DNA from: Colletes latitarsis
Lineage: Eukaryota > Arthropoda > Insecta > Hymenoptera > Colletidae
NCBI RefSeq assembly: GCF_051014445.1
Contig: NC_135137.1
Span: forward strand, 13,703,501-13,767,500
DNA length: 64,000 bases
Direction of reading: 5' to 3'
Shown: positions 51,301 to 64,000 of the stretch, one piece after another
Numbering within the stretch: position 1 is the stretch's first letter
Layout of the letters: each line of letters begins with the position of its first letter
Program-made: the position numbers and the translations under genes
Notes under the pieces: generated by a model
The model's input: the letters and a program-made list of their open reading frames with translations, nothing else
Database searches by the model: none
Told to the model about the DNA's origin: nothing

Positions 51301-54300
51301 GCTTTCGCATTTTTCGCGTACTTTTTGGTCAGAAACTGGGCTTTTTCTGATTTGGATCACGTAGTAATGTAGTACCACACCGAAACAGTTCACTAAACCT
51401 GGTTGCGATTAATATTTTACAGGATAACGCCTGTTATGTCTGGGTTAGTTCTGGTATTTGCAATCATCTGTCTCATACTTTCGCATTTTTCGCATATTTG
51501 TTGGTCAGATCCTGGGCTTTTTCAGGTTTTGATCACGTAGTAATGTGGTACTACACCGACACAGTCGATTAAACCCGGTTCCGATTAATATTTTAGAGGA
51601 TAACGCCGGGTATGTCTGGGTTAGTTCTGGTATTTGCAATCATCTGCCTCATACATTCGAATTTTTCGCATAGTTGTTGGCGTGATCCAGGGTTTTTTAT
51701 GGTTTGGATCACGTAGTAATGTGGTACCACATTGAAAAAGTCAATTAAACCTGGTTTCGATTTATATTTTAGAGGACAACACCGGTTAGGTCTGGGTTAC
51801 GACTGGTATTTGCAGTCATCTGCCTCATACTTTCGCATTTTTCGCATTTTTGTTGGCCAGAGCCTGGGCTTTTTCTGGTTTGGATCACGTAGTATTGTAG
51901 TACCACATTGAAAAAGTCAAGTAAATCTGGTTTCGATCAATATTTAAGGGGATAACGCCGGTTATGTCTGGGTTAGGTCCGGTATTTGCCATCATCTAGC
52001 TCATACTTTCGCATTTTCCGCATACATCTTGGCCAGATCCTGGGGTTTTTCTGGTTTGGATCACGTAGTAATGTGGTACCACACCGAAACTGTCAATTAA
52101 ACCTGGTTCCGATTAATATTTTAGAGGATAGCATCGGTGAGGTCTGGGATAGGTCTGGTATTTGCAATCATCTGGCTCATACATTCGAATTTTTCGCATA
52201 GTTGTTCGCCTGATCCAGGGTTTTTTCTGGTTTGGATCACGTAGTAATGTGGTACCACTTTGAAAAAGTCAATTAAACCTGGTTTCGATTTATATTTTAG
52301 AGGACAACACCGGTTAGGTCTGGGTTATGTCTTGTATTTGCAGTCATCTGCCTCATACTTTCGCATTTTTCGCATATTTGTTGGCCAGTGCCTGGGCTTT
52401 TTCTGGTTTGGATCACGTAGTATTGTGGTACCACACTGAAAAAGTCAAGTAAAGCTGGTTTCGATCAATATTTAAGGGGATAACGCCGGTTATGTCTGGG
52501 TTAGGTCTGGTATTTGCCATCACCTAACTCATACTTACGCATTTTTCGCATACTTGTTGGCCAAATCCTGGGCTTCTACTGATTCGGATCACGTAGTAAT
52601 GTGGTACCACACTGAAACAGTCATTAAAACCTGGTTTCGATCAACATTTTAGGGGATAACACCGGTTATGTCTGGGTTAGGTCTGGTATTTGCAATCATC
52701 TGCCTCATACTTTCTCATTTTTCGCATACTTGTTGGCCTGATCCAAGGTTTTTTCTGGTTTGGATCACGTAGTAATGTGGTACCACGTTGAAAAAGTCAA
52801 TTAAACCTGGTTTCGATTTATATATTAGAGGACAACACTGGTTAGGTCTGGGTTACGTCTGGTATTTGCAATCATCTGCCTCATACTTTCGCATTTTTCG
52901 CATACTTGTTGGCCAGATCCTGTTTTTTTTCTGATTTGGATCACGTATTGATGTGGCACCACACTGAAACAATCAATGAAACCTGGTTCGGAGTAATATT
53001 TTAGGTAACGCCGGTTTTGCCTGGGTTAGGTCTGGTATTTGCATTCATCAGCCTCATACTTTCGCATTTTTCGCATACTTCATGGCCAGATCCTGGGCTT
53101 TTTCTAATTTGAATCACGTAATAATGTGGTACCACACTGAAACAATCAATTAATCCTGGTTCCGATTAATATTTCAGAGGATAACTCCGGTTAGGTCTGG
53201 GTTAGGTCTGGGATTTGCCCTCATCTAGATCGTACTTTAGCATTTTTCGCATACTTATTGGCTAGATCCTGGGTTTTTTGTGATTTAGATCGCGTAATAA
53301 TGTGGTACCACACTGAAACAGTCAAATAAACCGGTTCGGAGTAATATTTTAGAGGACAACGCCGGATATGTCTGGGTAAGGTCTGGTATTTGCAATCATC
53401 AGCCTCATAGTTTCGCATTTTTCGCATACGTGTTGGCCAGATCCTGGCCGTTTTCTGGATCGGATCACGTAGTAATGTGGTACCACACCGAAACAGTCCA
53501 CTAAGCCTGGTTGCGATTAATATTTCACAGGATAACGCCGGGTATGTCTGGGTTAGGTCTGGTATTTGCAATCATCTGCCCTATACATTCGAATTTTTCG
53601 CATTTTTGTTGGTCAGATCCTGGCCTTTTTCTGGTTTGGATCACGCAGGTAATGTGGTACCACCCTGCAATAGTCAATTAAACCTGGTTCCGATTAATAT
53701 TTTAGGGGACAACACCGGTTAGGTCTGGGTTAGGTCTGGTATTTGCAATCATCAGCCTCATACTTTCGCATTTTTCGCATACGTGTTGGCCAGATCCTGG
53801 CCGTTTTCTGGTTTGGATCACGCAGTAATGTGGTACCACCCTGCAATAGTCAATTAAACCTGGTTCCGATTAATATTTTAGGGGGCAACACCGGTTAGGT
53901 CTGGGTTACGTCTGGTATTTGCAATCATCTGCCTCATACTTTCGCATTTTTCGCATACTTGTTGGCCAGATCGTGTGTTTTTTCTGATTTGGATCACGTA
54001 TTAATGTGGTACCACACAGAAACAATCAATGAAACCTGGTTCGGAGTAATATTTTAGATAACGCCGGTTTTGCCTGGGTTAGGTCTGGAATTTGCAATCA
54101 TCAGCCTCATACTTTCGCATTTTTCGCATACGTGTTGGCCAGATCCTGGCCGTTTTCTGAATTGGATCACGTAGCAATGTGGCACCACACTGAAACCGTC
54201 ATTAAAACCTGGTTTCGATCAATATTTGGGAGGACAACACCGATTAGGTCTGGGTTACATCTGGTATTTGCAATTAACTGCCTCATACTTTCGCATTTTT

Positions 54301-57300
54301 CGCATAGTTGTTGGCCAGATCCTGGGTTCTTTTCTCGTTAGGATCACGTATTAATGTGGTGCCACACTGAAATAGTCATTTCAACCTGCATTCGATGAAT
54401 ATTTTAGAGGATAGCGCCGGTTATGTCTGGGTTAGGTCTGGTGTTTGCAATCATCTTCCTCATACTTTCGAATTTTTCGCATATTTGTTGGTCAGATCCG
54501 GGGCTTTTTCCAGGTTTTGATCACGTAGTAATGTGGTACTGCTCCGAAACAGTCGATTAAACCCGGTTCCGATTAATATTTTAGAGGATAACGCTGAGTA
54601 TGTCTGGGTTAGGTCTGGTATTTGCAATGATCTGGCTCATACTTTCGCATTTTTCGCATAGTTGTAAGTCAGATCCTCGGCATTTTCTGGATTGGATCAC
54701 GTAGTAATGTGGTACCACACTGAAACAGTCAATGAAATCTGGTTTCGATCAATATTTAAGAGGATAACGCTGGTTATGTCTGAGTTACGTCTGGTATTTG
54801 CAATCATCTGACTCATACTTTCGCATTTTTCGCATACTTGTTGGCCAGATCCTGGGCTTTTTCTGGTTTGGATCACGTAGCAATGTGGTACCACACTGAA
54901 ACCGAAATTAAAACCTGGTTTCGATGAATATTTGTGTGGACAACACAGGTTAGGTCTGGGTTACGTCTGGTATTTGCAATCATCTGCCTTATACTTTCGC
55001 ATTTTTCGCATACTTGTTGGCGAGATCCTGGCCGTTTTCTGGATTGGATCACGTAGTAATCTGGTGCCACACTGAAACCGTCATTTAAACCTGGTTTCGA
55101 TCAATATTTGAAAGGACAACACCGGTTAGGTCTGGGTTACGTCTGATATTTGCAATCATCTGCCTCATACTTTCACATTTTTCGCATACTTGTTGGCCAG
55201 ATCCTGGGTTTTTTCTGCTTAGGATCACGTATTAATGCTGTGCCACATTGAAATAGTCAATTCAACCTGGATTCCATCAAAATTTTAGGGGATAACACCG
55301 GTTAGGTATGGGTATGTCTGGTATTTGCAATCATCTTCGTCTTGCTTTCGCATTTTTCGTATACTTGTTGGGCAGATACTAGGCCTTTCCTGATTTGGAT
55401 CAGGTAGTAATGTGGTACCACACCGAAACAGTCCACTAAACCTGGGTGCGATGAATATTTTAGAGGACAACTCCTGGTATGTCTGGGTTAGGTCCGGTAT
55501 TTGCCATCATCTTGCTCATACTTTCGCATTTTTCGCATACATGGGGCCAGATCCTGGGTTTTTTCTGGTTAGGATCACGTAGTAATTTGGTACCACACGG
55601 AAACTGTCCACTAAGCCTGGTTACGATTAATATTTTACAGGATAACGCCGGGCATGTCTGGGATAGATATGGTATTTGCAATCATCTGCCTCATACTTTC
55701 GCATTTTTCGCATACTTGTTGGCCAGATCCTGGGTTTTTTCTGGTTAGGATCACGTATTAATGCTGTGCCACATTGAAATAGACAATTCAACCTGGATTC
55801 CATCAAAATTTTAGGGGATAAGACCGGTTAGGTATGGGTATGTCTGGTATTTGCAATCATCTTCGTCTTGCTTTCGCATTTTTCGTATACTTGTTGGCCA
55901 GATACTAGGCCTTTCCTGATTTGGATCAGGTAGTAATGTGGTACCACACCGAAACAGTCCACTAAACCTGGTTGCGATTAATGTTTTACAGGATAACGCC
56001 GGTTATGTCTGGATTAGGTCTGGTATTTGCAATCATCAGCCTCATACTTTCGCATTTTTCGCATACTTGTTGGCTAGATCCTCGGTTTTTTCTGGTTTAG
56101 ATCACGTAGTAATTTGGTACTACACGGAAACTGTCAATGAAACCTGGTTGCGATTAATATTTTAGAGGATAACGCCGGTTATGTCTGGTTTAGGTCTGGG
56201 ATTTGCCATCATCTTGCTCATAATTTCGCATTTTTTGCAAACTTGTTGGCCAGATCCTGGGCTTTTTCTGATTTGAATCACGTAATAATGTGGTACTACA
56301 CTGAAACAGTCAATTAATTCTGGTTGCGATTAATATTTTAGAGGATAACGCCGGTTATGTCTGGGTTAAGTCTGGTATTTGCCCTCACCTAGCTCACACT
56401 TTCGCATTTTTCGCATACTGGTTGGCCAGATCCTGGGCTTTTTCAGGCTTGGATCACGTAGTAATGTGGTACCACACTGAAACAGTCCACTAAGCCTGGT
56501 TGCGATTAATATTTTACAGGATAACGCCGGGTATGTCTGGGTTAGGTCTGGTATTTGCAATCATCTGACACATACTTTCGCATCTTTCGCATACTTGTTG
56601 GGCGGATCCTGGGCTTTTCTGGTTTGGATCACGTAGTAATGTGGTACCACACTGAAAAAGTCAAGTAAAGCTGGTTTCGATCAATATTTATGAGGATAAC
56701 GCCAGTTATGGCTGGGTTAGGTCTGGTACTTGCCATCACCTAGCTCATACTTTCGCATTTTTCGCATACTTGTTGGCCAGAAACTGGGCTTTTTCTCGTT
56801 TGGATCGCGTAGTAATGTGGTACCACACCGATACAGTCCACTAAGCCTGGTTGCGATTAATATTTTACAGGATAACGCCGGGTATGTCTGGGTTAGTTCT
56901 GGTATTTGCAATCATCTGACTCATACTTTCGCATCTTTCGCATACTTGTTGGCCAGATCCTGTGTTTTTTCTGATTTGGATCACGTAATAATGTGGTACC
57001 ACACTGAGACAGTCAATGAAACCTGGTTCGGTGTAATATTTTAGAAAACGCCGGTTTTGTCTGTTTTAGGTCTGGTATTTGCAATCATCTGCCTCATACT
57101 TTCGCATTTTTCGCATACTTGTTGGCGAGATCCTGGCCGTTTTCTGGATTGGATCACGTAGTAATCTGGTGCCACACTGAAACCGTCATGTAAACCTGGT
57201 TTCGATCAATATTTGAGAGGACAACACCGGTTAGGCCTGGGTTACGTCTGTTATTTGCAATCATCTGCCTCATACTTTCACATTTTTCGCATACTTGTTG

Positions 57301-60300
57301 GCCAGATCCTGGGTTTTTTCTGGTTAGGATCACGTATTAATGCTGTGCCACATTGAAATAGTCAATTCAACCTGGATTCCATCAAAACTTTAGGGGATAA
57401 CACCGGTTAGGTATGGGTATGTCTGGTATTTGCAATCATCTTCGTCTTGCTTTCGCATTTTTCGTATACTTGTTGGGCAGATACTAGGCCTTTCCTGATT
57501 TGGATCAGGTAGTAATGTGGTACCACACCGAAACAGTCCACTAAACCTGGGTGCGATTAATATTTTAGAGGATAACGCTGCTTATGTCTGGGTTAGGACT
57601 GGTATTTGCCATCATCTTCGTCTTGCTGTCGCATTTTTCGCATACTTGTTGGCCAGAAACTGGGTTTTTTCTGGTTTGAATCACGTAATAATGTGGTACT
57701 ACACTGAAACAGTCAATTAATTCTGGTTGCGATTAATATTTTAGAGGATAACGCCGGTTATGTCTGGGTTAGGTCTGGTATTTGTAATCATCCGCCTCAT
57801 ACTTTCACATTTTTCGCATACTTGTTGGCTAGATCCTGGGTTTTTTCTGGTTTGGATCACGTAGTAATTTGGTTCCACACGGAAACAGTCAATTAAACCT
57901 GGTTGCGATTAATATTTTAGAGGATAGCGCTGGTTATGTCTGGGTTTGGTCTGGTATTTGCCCTCATCTAGTTCATACTTTCGCATTTTTCGCATACTTG
58001 TCTTCCAGATACTGGGCTTTTTCTGATTTGGATCACGTAGTAATGTGGTTCCACACGAAAACAGTCAATTAAACCTGGTTGCGATTAATATTTTAGAGGA
58101 TAACGCCGGTTATGTCTGCTTTAGGTCTGGGATTTGCCCACATCTGGCTCGTACTTTCGCATTTTTCGCATACTTCATGGCCAGATCCTGGGTTTTTTTC
58201 TAGTTTGGATAACGTATTAATGTGGTACCACCCTGACACAGTCCATTAAGCTTGGCTTCGATCAATATTTTAGAGGATAACACCGGTGAGGTCTGGGTTA
58301 CGTCTGGTATTTGCAATCATCTTCCTGATACTTTCGCATTTTTTGCAAACTTGTTGGCCAGATCCTGGGCTTTTTCTGATTTGAATCACGTAATAATGTG
58401 GTACCACACTGATACCGTCAATTAAACCTGGTTTCGATCAATATTTTGGAGGATAACGCCGGTTATGTCTGGGTTAGGTCTGGTATTTGCCATCATCTTC
58501 GTCTTGCTGTAGCATTTTTCGCATACTTGTTGGCCAGAAACTGGGTTTTTTCTGGTCTGAATCACGTAATAATGTGGTACCGCACTTAAACAGTCAATTA
58601 AACCTGGTTCCGATCAATATTTTAGGGGATAACGCTGGTTATGCCTGGGTTAGTTCTGGTATCTGCAATCATCTGGCTCATACATTCGCATTTTTCGCAT
58701 ACTTGTTGGCCAGAAACTGGGTTTTTTCTGGTTTGAATATCGTAATAATGTGGTACCACACTGAAACAGTCAATTAATTCTGGTTGCGATTAATATTTTA
58801 GAGGATAACGCCGGTTATATCTGGGTTAGGTCTGACATTTGCCATCATCTAGCTCATACTTTCGCATTTTTCGCATACTTGTTGGCCAGATCCTGGGCTT
58901 TTTCTCATTTGGATCACGTAGTAATGTGGTACCACACTGACAGGGTCAATTAGACCCGGTTCCGATTAATATTTTAGAGGATGACGCCGATTATGTCTGG
59001 GTTAGGTCTGGTATTTGCCCTCATCCAGCTCATACCTTCGCATTTTTCGCATACTTCTTGGCCAGATCCAGTGTTTTTTCTCGATTGGATCATGTAATAA
59101 TGTCGTACAACACTGAAACAGTCAACGAAACCTGGTTCGGAGTAATATTTTAGATAACGCCGGTTATGTCTGGGTTAGGTCTGGTATTTGCAATCATCTG
59201 ACTCATACTTTCGAATTCTTCGCATACCTCATAGCCAGATCCTGGTCTTTTTCTGATTTGAATCACGTAAAAATGTGGTACTACAATGAAACAGTCAATT
59301 AATCCTGGTTCCGATCAATATTTTAGGGGATAACACCGGCTAGGTCTGGGTTGCGTCTGGTATTTGCAATCATCTTCCTGATACTTTCGCATTTTTGGCA
59401 TACTTGTTGGCCAGATACTGGGCCTTTTCTGATTTGTATCACGTAATAATGTGGTACCACACTGAAACAGTAAATTAATCCTGGTTCCAATTAATATATC
59501 AGAGGATAACGCCGGTTATGTATGGGTTAGGTCTGGTATTTGCAACCATCTGACTCATACATTCGCATTCTTCGCATACTAGTTGGCCAGATCCTGGGCT
59601 TTTTCTGATTTGAATCACGTAATAACGTGGTACCGCACTAAAACAGTCAATTAATCCTTGGTCCGATTAATATTTTAGAGGATAACGACGGTTATGTCTT
59701 GGTTAGGTCTGGGATTTGCCCTCACCTGGCTCGTACTTTCGCATTTTTCGCATACTTCATGGCCACACCCTGGGTTTTTTTCTAGTTTGGATAACGTATT
59801 AATGTGGTGTCACACTGACACAGTCCATTAAACCTGGCCTCGATCAATATTTTAGAGGATAGCACCGGTTAGGTCTGGGTTACGTCTGGTATTTGCAATC
59901 ATCTTCCTGATACTTTCGCATTTTTGGCATACTTGTTGGCCAGATACTGGGCCTTTTCTGATTTGTATCACGTAATAATGTGGTACCACACTGAAACCGT
60001 CAATTAATCGTGGTTCCAATTAATATTTCATAGGATAACGCCGGCTATGCTTGGGTTAGGTCTGGTATTTGCAATCATCTGACTCATACTTTCGCATTCT
60101 TCGCATACTTCATGACCAGCTCCTGGCCTTTTTCTGGTTTGGATCACGCAGTAATGTGGTACCGCACTTAAACAGTCAATTAAACCTGGTTCCGATCAAT
60201 ATTTTAGAGGATAACGCTGGTTATGCCTAGGTTAGTTCTGGTATCTGCAATCATCTGCCTCATACATTCGCACTTTTCGCATACTTGTTGGCCAGAAACT

Positions 60301-63300
60301 GGATATTTTCTGGTTTGAATCTCGTTATAATGTGGTACCACACTGAAACAGTCAATTAATTCTGGTTGCGATTAATATTTTAGAGGATAACGCCGGTTAT
60401 GTCTCGGTTAGGTCTGGTATTTGCCCTCACCTAGCTCACACTATCGCATTTTTCGCATACTGGTTGGCCAGATCCTGGGCTTTTTCTGATTTGGGTCACG
60501 TAGTAATGTGGTACCACACTGACAGGGTCAATTAAACCCGGTTCCGATTAATATTTTAGAGGATGACGCCGTTTATGTCTGGGTTAGGTGTGGTATTTGC
60601 AATCATCTTCCTGATACTTTCGCATTTTTTGCATACTTGTTGGCCAGATCCTGGGCTTTTTCTGATTTGAATCACGTAATAATGTGGTACCACACTGAAA
60701 CAGTCAATTAATCCTGGTTCCAATTAATATTTCAGAGGATAACGCCGGTTATGTATGGGTTAGGTCTGGTATTTGTAATCATCTGCCTCATACTTTCACA
60801 TTTTTCGCATACTTGTTGGCTAGATCCTGGGTTTTTTCTGGTTTGGATCACGTAGTAATATGGTTCCACACGGAAGCAGTCAATTAAACCTGGTTGCGAT
60901 TAATATTTTAGAGGATAACGCCGGTTACGTCTGGTTTAGGTCTGGGATTTGCCCTCATCTGGCTCGTACTTTCGCATTTTTCGCATACTTCATGGCCAGA
61001 TCCTGCGTTTTTTTCTAGTTTGGATAACGTATAAATGTGGTACCACCCTGACACAGTCCATTAAGCTTGGCTTCGATCAATTTTTTACAGGATAACACCG
61101 GTGAGGTCTGGGTTACGTCTGGCATTTGCAATCATCTTCCTGATACTTTCGCATTTTTTGCAAACTTATTGGCCAGATCCTGGGCTTTTTCTGATTTGAA
61201 TCACGTAATAATGTGGTACCACACTGAAACAGTCAATTAATCCTGGTTCCAATTAATATTTCAGGGGATAACGCCGGTTATGTATAGGTTAGGTCTGGTA
61301 TTTGCCCTCACCTTGCTCACACTATCGCATTTTTCGCATACTGGTTGGCCAGATCCTGGGCTTTTTCTGATTTGGGTCACGTAGTAATGTGGTACCACAC
61401 TGACAGGGTCAATTAAACCCGGCTCCGATTAATATTTTACAGGATGACGCCGTTTATGTCTGGGTTAGGTGTGGTATTTGCAATCATCTTCCTGATACTT
61501 TCGCATTTTTTGCATACTTGTTGGCCAGATCCTGGGCTTTTTCTGATTTGAATCACGTAATAATGTGGTACCACACTGAAACAGTCAATTAATCCTGGGT
61601 CCAATTAATATTTCAGGGGATAACGCCGGTTATGTAAGGGTTAGGTCTGGTATTTGCAATCATCTGACTGATACTTTCGCATTTTTCGCATACTTGTTAG
61701 CCAGATCCTGGCCGTTTTCTGGATTGGATCACGTAGTAAAGTGGTACCACACTGAAACCGTCAATTAAACCTGGTTTCGATCAATATTTTGGAGGATAAC
61801 GCCGGTTACGTCTGGGTTAGGTCTGGTATTTGCCATCATCTTCGTCTTGCTGTCGCATTTTTCGCTTACTTGTTGACCAGAAACTGGGTTTTTTCTGGTT
61901 TGAATCACGTAATAATGTGGTACCACACTGACAGGGTCAATTAAACCCGGTTCCGATTAATATTTTAGAGGATAACGCCGTTTATGTCTGGATTAGGTGT
62001 GGTATTTGCCCTCATCTAGCTCATACTTTTGCATTTTTCGCATATTTGTTGGCCAGATCCTGAGCTTTTTCTGATTTGGATCACGTAGTAATGTGGTACC
62101 ACACTGACAGGGTCAATTATACCCGGTTCCGATTAATATTTTAGAGGATGACGCCAGTTATGTCTGGGTTAGGTCTGGTATTTGCCATCATCTTCGTCTT
62201 GCTGTCGCATTTTTCGCATACTTGTTGGCCAGAAACTGGGTTTTTTCTGGTTTGAATCACGTAATAATGTGGTACCACACTGAAACAGTCAATTAATTCT
62301 GGTTGAGATTAATATTTCAGAGAATAACACTGGTTATGTCTGGGTTAGGTCTGGTATTTGTAATCATCCGCCTCATACTTTCACATTTTTCGCATACTTG
62401 TTGGCTAGATCCTGGGTTTCTTCTGGTTTGGATCACGTAGTAATTTGGTTCCACACGGAAACAGTCAATTAAACCTGGTTGCGATTAATATTTTAGTGGA
62501 TAACGCCGGTTATGTCTGGGTTAGGTCTGACATTTGCCGTCATCTAGCTCATACTTTCGCATTCTTCGCATACTTCATGACCAGCTCCTGGCCTTTTTCT
62601 GGTTTGGATCACGCAGTAATGTGGTACCGCACTTAAACAGTCAATTAAACCTGGTTCCGATCAATATTTTAGGGGATAACGCTGGTTATGCCTGGGTTAG
62701 TTCTGGTATCTGTAATCATCTGGCTCATACATTCGCATTTTTCGCATACTTGTTGGCCAGAAACTGGGTTTTTTCTGGTTGGATCACGTATTAATGTGGT
62801 GTCACACTGACACAGTCCATTAAGCTTGGCTTCGATCAATATTTTACAGGATAACACCGGTAAGGTCTGGGTTACGTCTGGCATTTGCAATCATCTTCCT
62901 GATACTTTCGCATTTTTTGCAAACTTATTGGCCAGATCCTGGGCTTTTTCTGATTTGAATCACGTAATAATGCGGTACCACACTGAAACAGTCAATTAAT
63001 CCTGGTTCCAATTAATATTTCAGGGGATAACGCCGGTTATGTATAGGTTAGGTCTGGTATTTGCCCTCACCTTGCCCACACTATCGCATTTTTCGCATAC
63101 TGGTTGGCCAGATCCTGGGCTTTTTCTGATTTGGGTCACGTAGTAATGTGGTACCACACTGACAGGGTCAATTAAACCCGGTTCCGATTAATATTTTAGA
63201 GGATGACGCCGTTTATGTCTGGGTTAGGTGTGGTATTTGCAATCATCTTCCTGATACTTTCGCATTTTTTGCATACTCGTTGGCCAGATCCTGGGCTTTT

Positions 63301-64000
63301 TCTGATTTGAATCACGTAATAATGTGGTACCACACTGAAACAGTCAATTAATCCTGGGTCCAATTAATATTTCAGAGGATAACGCCGGTTATGTATGGGT
63401 TAGGTCTGGTATTTGCAATCATCTGACTGATACTTTCGCATTTTTCGCATACTTGTTAGCCAGATCCTGGCCGTTTTCTGGATTGGATCACGTAGTAAAG
63501 TGGTACCACACTGAAACAGTCAATTAAACCTGGTTTCGATCAATATTTTGGAGGATAACGCCGGTTACGTCTGGGTTAGGTCTGGTATTTGCCATCATCT
63601 TCGTCTTGCTGTCGCATTTTTCGCTTACTTGTTGACCAGAAACTGGGTTTTTTCTGGTTTGAATCACGTAATAATGTGGTACCACACTGAAACAGTCAAT
63701 TAATTCTGGTTGCGATTAATATTTTAGAGGATAACGCCGGTTATGTCTGGGTTAGGTCTGGTATTTGCCCTCACCTAGCTCACACTTTCGCATTTTGCGC
63801 ATACTTGTTGGCCAGATCCTGCGCTTTTTCTGATTTGGGTCACGTAGTAATGTGGTACCACACTGACAGGGTCAATTAAACCCGGTTCCGATTAATATTT
63901 TAGAGGATAACGCCATTTTTGTCTGGATTAGGTGTGGTATTTGCCCTCATCTAGCTCATACTTTCGCATTTTTCGCATACTGGTTGGCCAGATCCTGGGC
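45301..64000. repeat. 176-bp satellite array, type B
   Basis: About 106 monomers of the same family but diagnostically different: GATAACGCCGGTTATGTCTGG replaces the type A GATAACGCATGTTAGG segment, CATTTTTCGCATACTTGTTGG replaces CATTCTTCACATACTTC, and ATCACGTAGTAATG replaces ATCACATAGTAATG. GTGGTACCAC is retained. The telomere-like dimer is usually degraded to one recognisable TTAGGTCTGG. Higher-order repeats are visible, for example 55.2, 55.7 and 57.3 kb, and 61.1 and 62.9 kb. Short frames (60-100 codons) recur with the monomer and are not genes. Nothing else is seen to the window end. Confidence 0.95.

Noticed and set aside
46202..62890. Recurring 60-104-codon frames (MVPHRNSQLNLVPINILEDN-type) in the satellite
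   Set aside because: They repeat with the 176-bp monomer, which is not a multiple of three, start at the ATG around the GTGGTACC palindrome and show no codon-level constraint.
1..64000. CRISPR-like array, from regularly repeated blocks
   Set aside because: The repeats are contiguous 176-bp monomers without unique spacers, and the genes are eukaryotic.
1..64000. tRNA, rRNA or other structural RNA genes
   Set aside because: No cloverleaf or rRNA segment was recognised by eye. A covariance-model scan was not possible.
45301..64000. CENP-B-box-like motif in the satellite
   Set aside because: No segment matches the TTCG....A..CGGG core; TTCGCAT motifs lack the rest.

Overview
The window looks like repeat-rich chromosomal DNA of an arthropod, most likely an insect and probably a hymenopteran. 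That placement is an inference from three things: a Maverick/Polinton whose proteins resemble those I recall from ant and wasp genomes, R1-clade non-LTR retrotransposons, and a 176-bp satellite carrying two tandem TTAGGTCTGGG 11-mers. I remember that 11-mer as one of the variant telomeric repeats of Hymenoptera. I see no host single-copy gene. Everything is satellite or mobile element, nested several layers deep, so this is plausibly subtelomeric or pericentromeric heterochromatin.

Layout. (1) 1-7258: 176-bp satellite (type A), interrupted by three fragments of a Polinton end. The last two sit in a perfect 1,997-bp tandem duplication (3265-5261 and 5262-7258). (2) 7259-27065: one Maverick/Polinton with AGTAGGTGAG...CTCACCTACT termini and a 6-bp target-site duplication TCTGGG. 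Its terminal inverted repeats (TIRs) are about 2 kb. The left TIR is split by a 5'-truncated R1-clade LINE (copy C, 8432-11974). (3) 27066-31690: type A satellite again, in the same orientation. (4) 31691-44754: LINE A, about 7.1 kb of an old R1-clade element inserted in the telomere-like part of a satellite monomer. Its ORF1 is interrupted by LINE B (33862-39849), a complete R1-clade element with both ORFs open. (5) 44755-64000: satellite, type A for about 550 bp and then the diverged type B to the end, with local higher-order repeats.

How the Polinton genes fit together. The plus-strand DNA polymerase B gene (13150-16860) converges on a minus-strand block: an uncharacterised conserved protein, a candidate major capsid protein, a 68-aa protein, a candidate minor capsid protein, an adenain-like protease and a phospholipase-A2 protein. 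A 160-bp divergent spacer leads to a plus-strand block: A32-like packaging ATPase, an uncharacterised 414-aa protein, a small fibre-like protein and the chromodomain integrase. Each TIR carries one copy of an additional two-exon gene. Polymerase (two in-frame stops) and integrase (one) are broken, while all structural and packaging frames are open. This copy therefore probably cannot move by itself, but its virion-type genes are intact.

Inferred order of events: satellite array; Polinton and LINE A insertions; LINE C into the Polinton TIR and LINE B into LINE A (B and C belong to one young subfamily); amplification of a satellite segment that includes a Polinton end. Homology calls rest on motif recognition from the sequence and on memory of the families; no database search was run.
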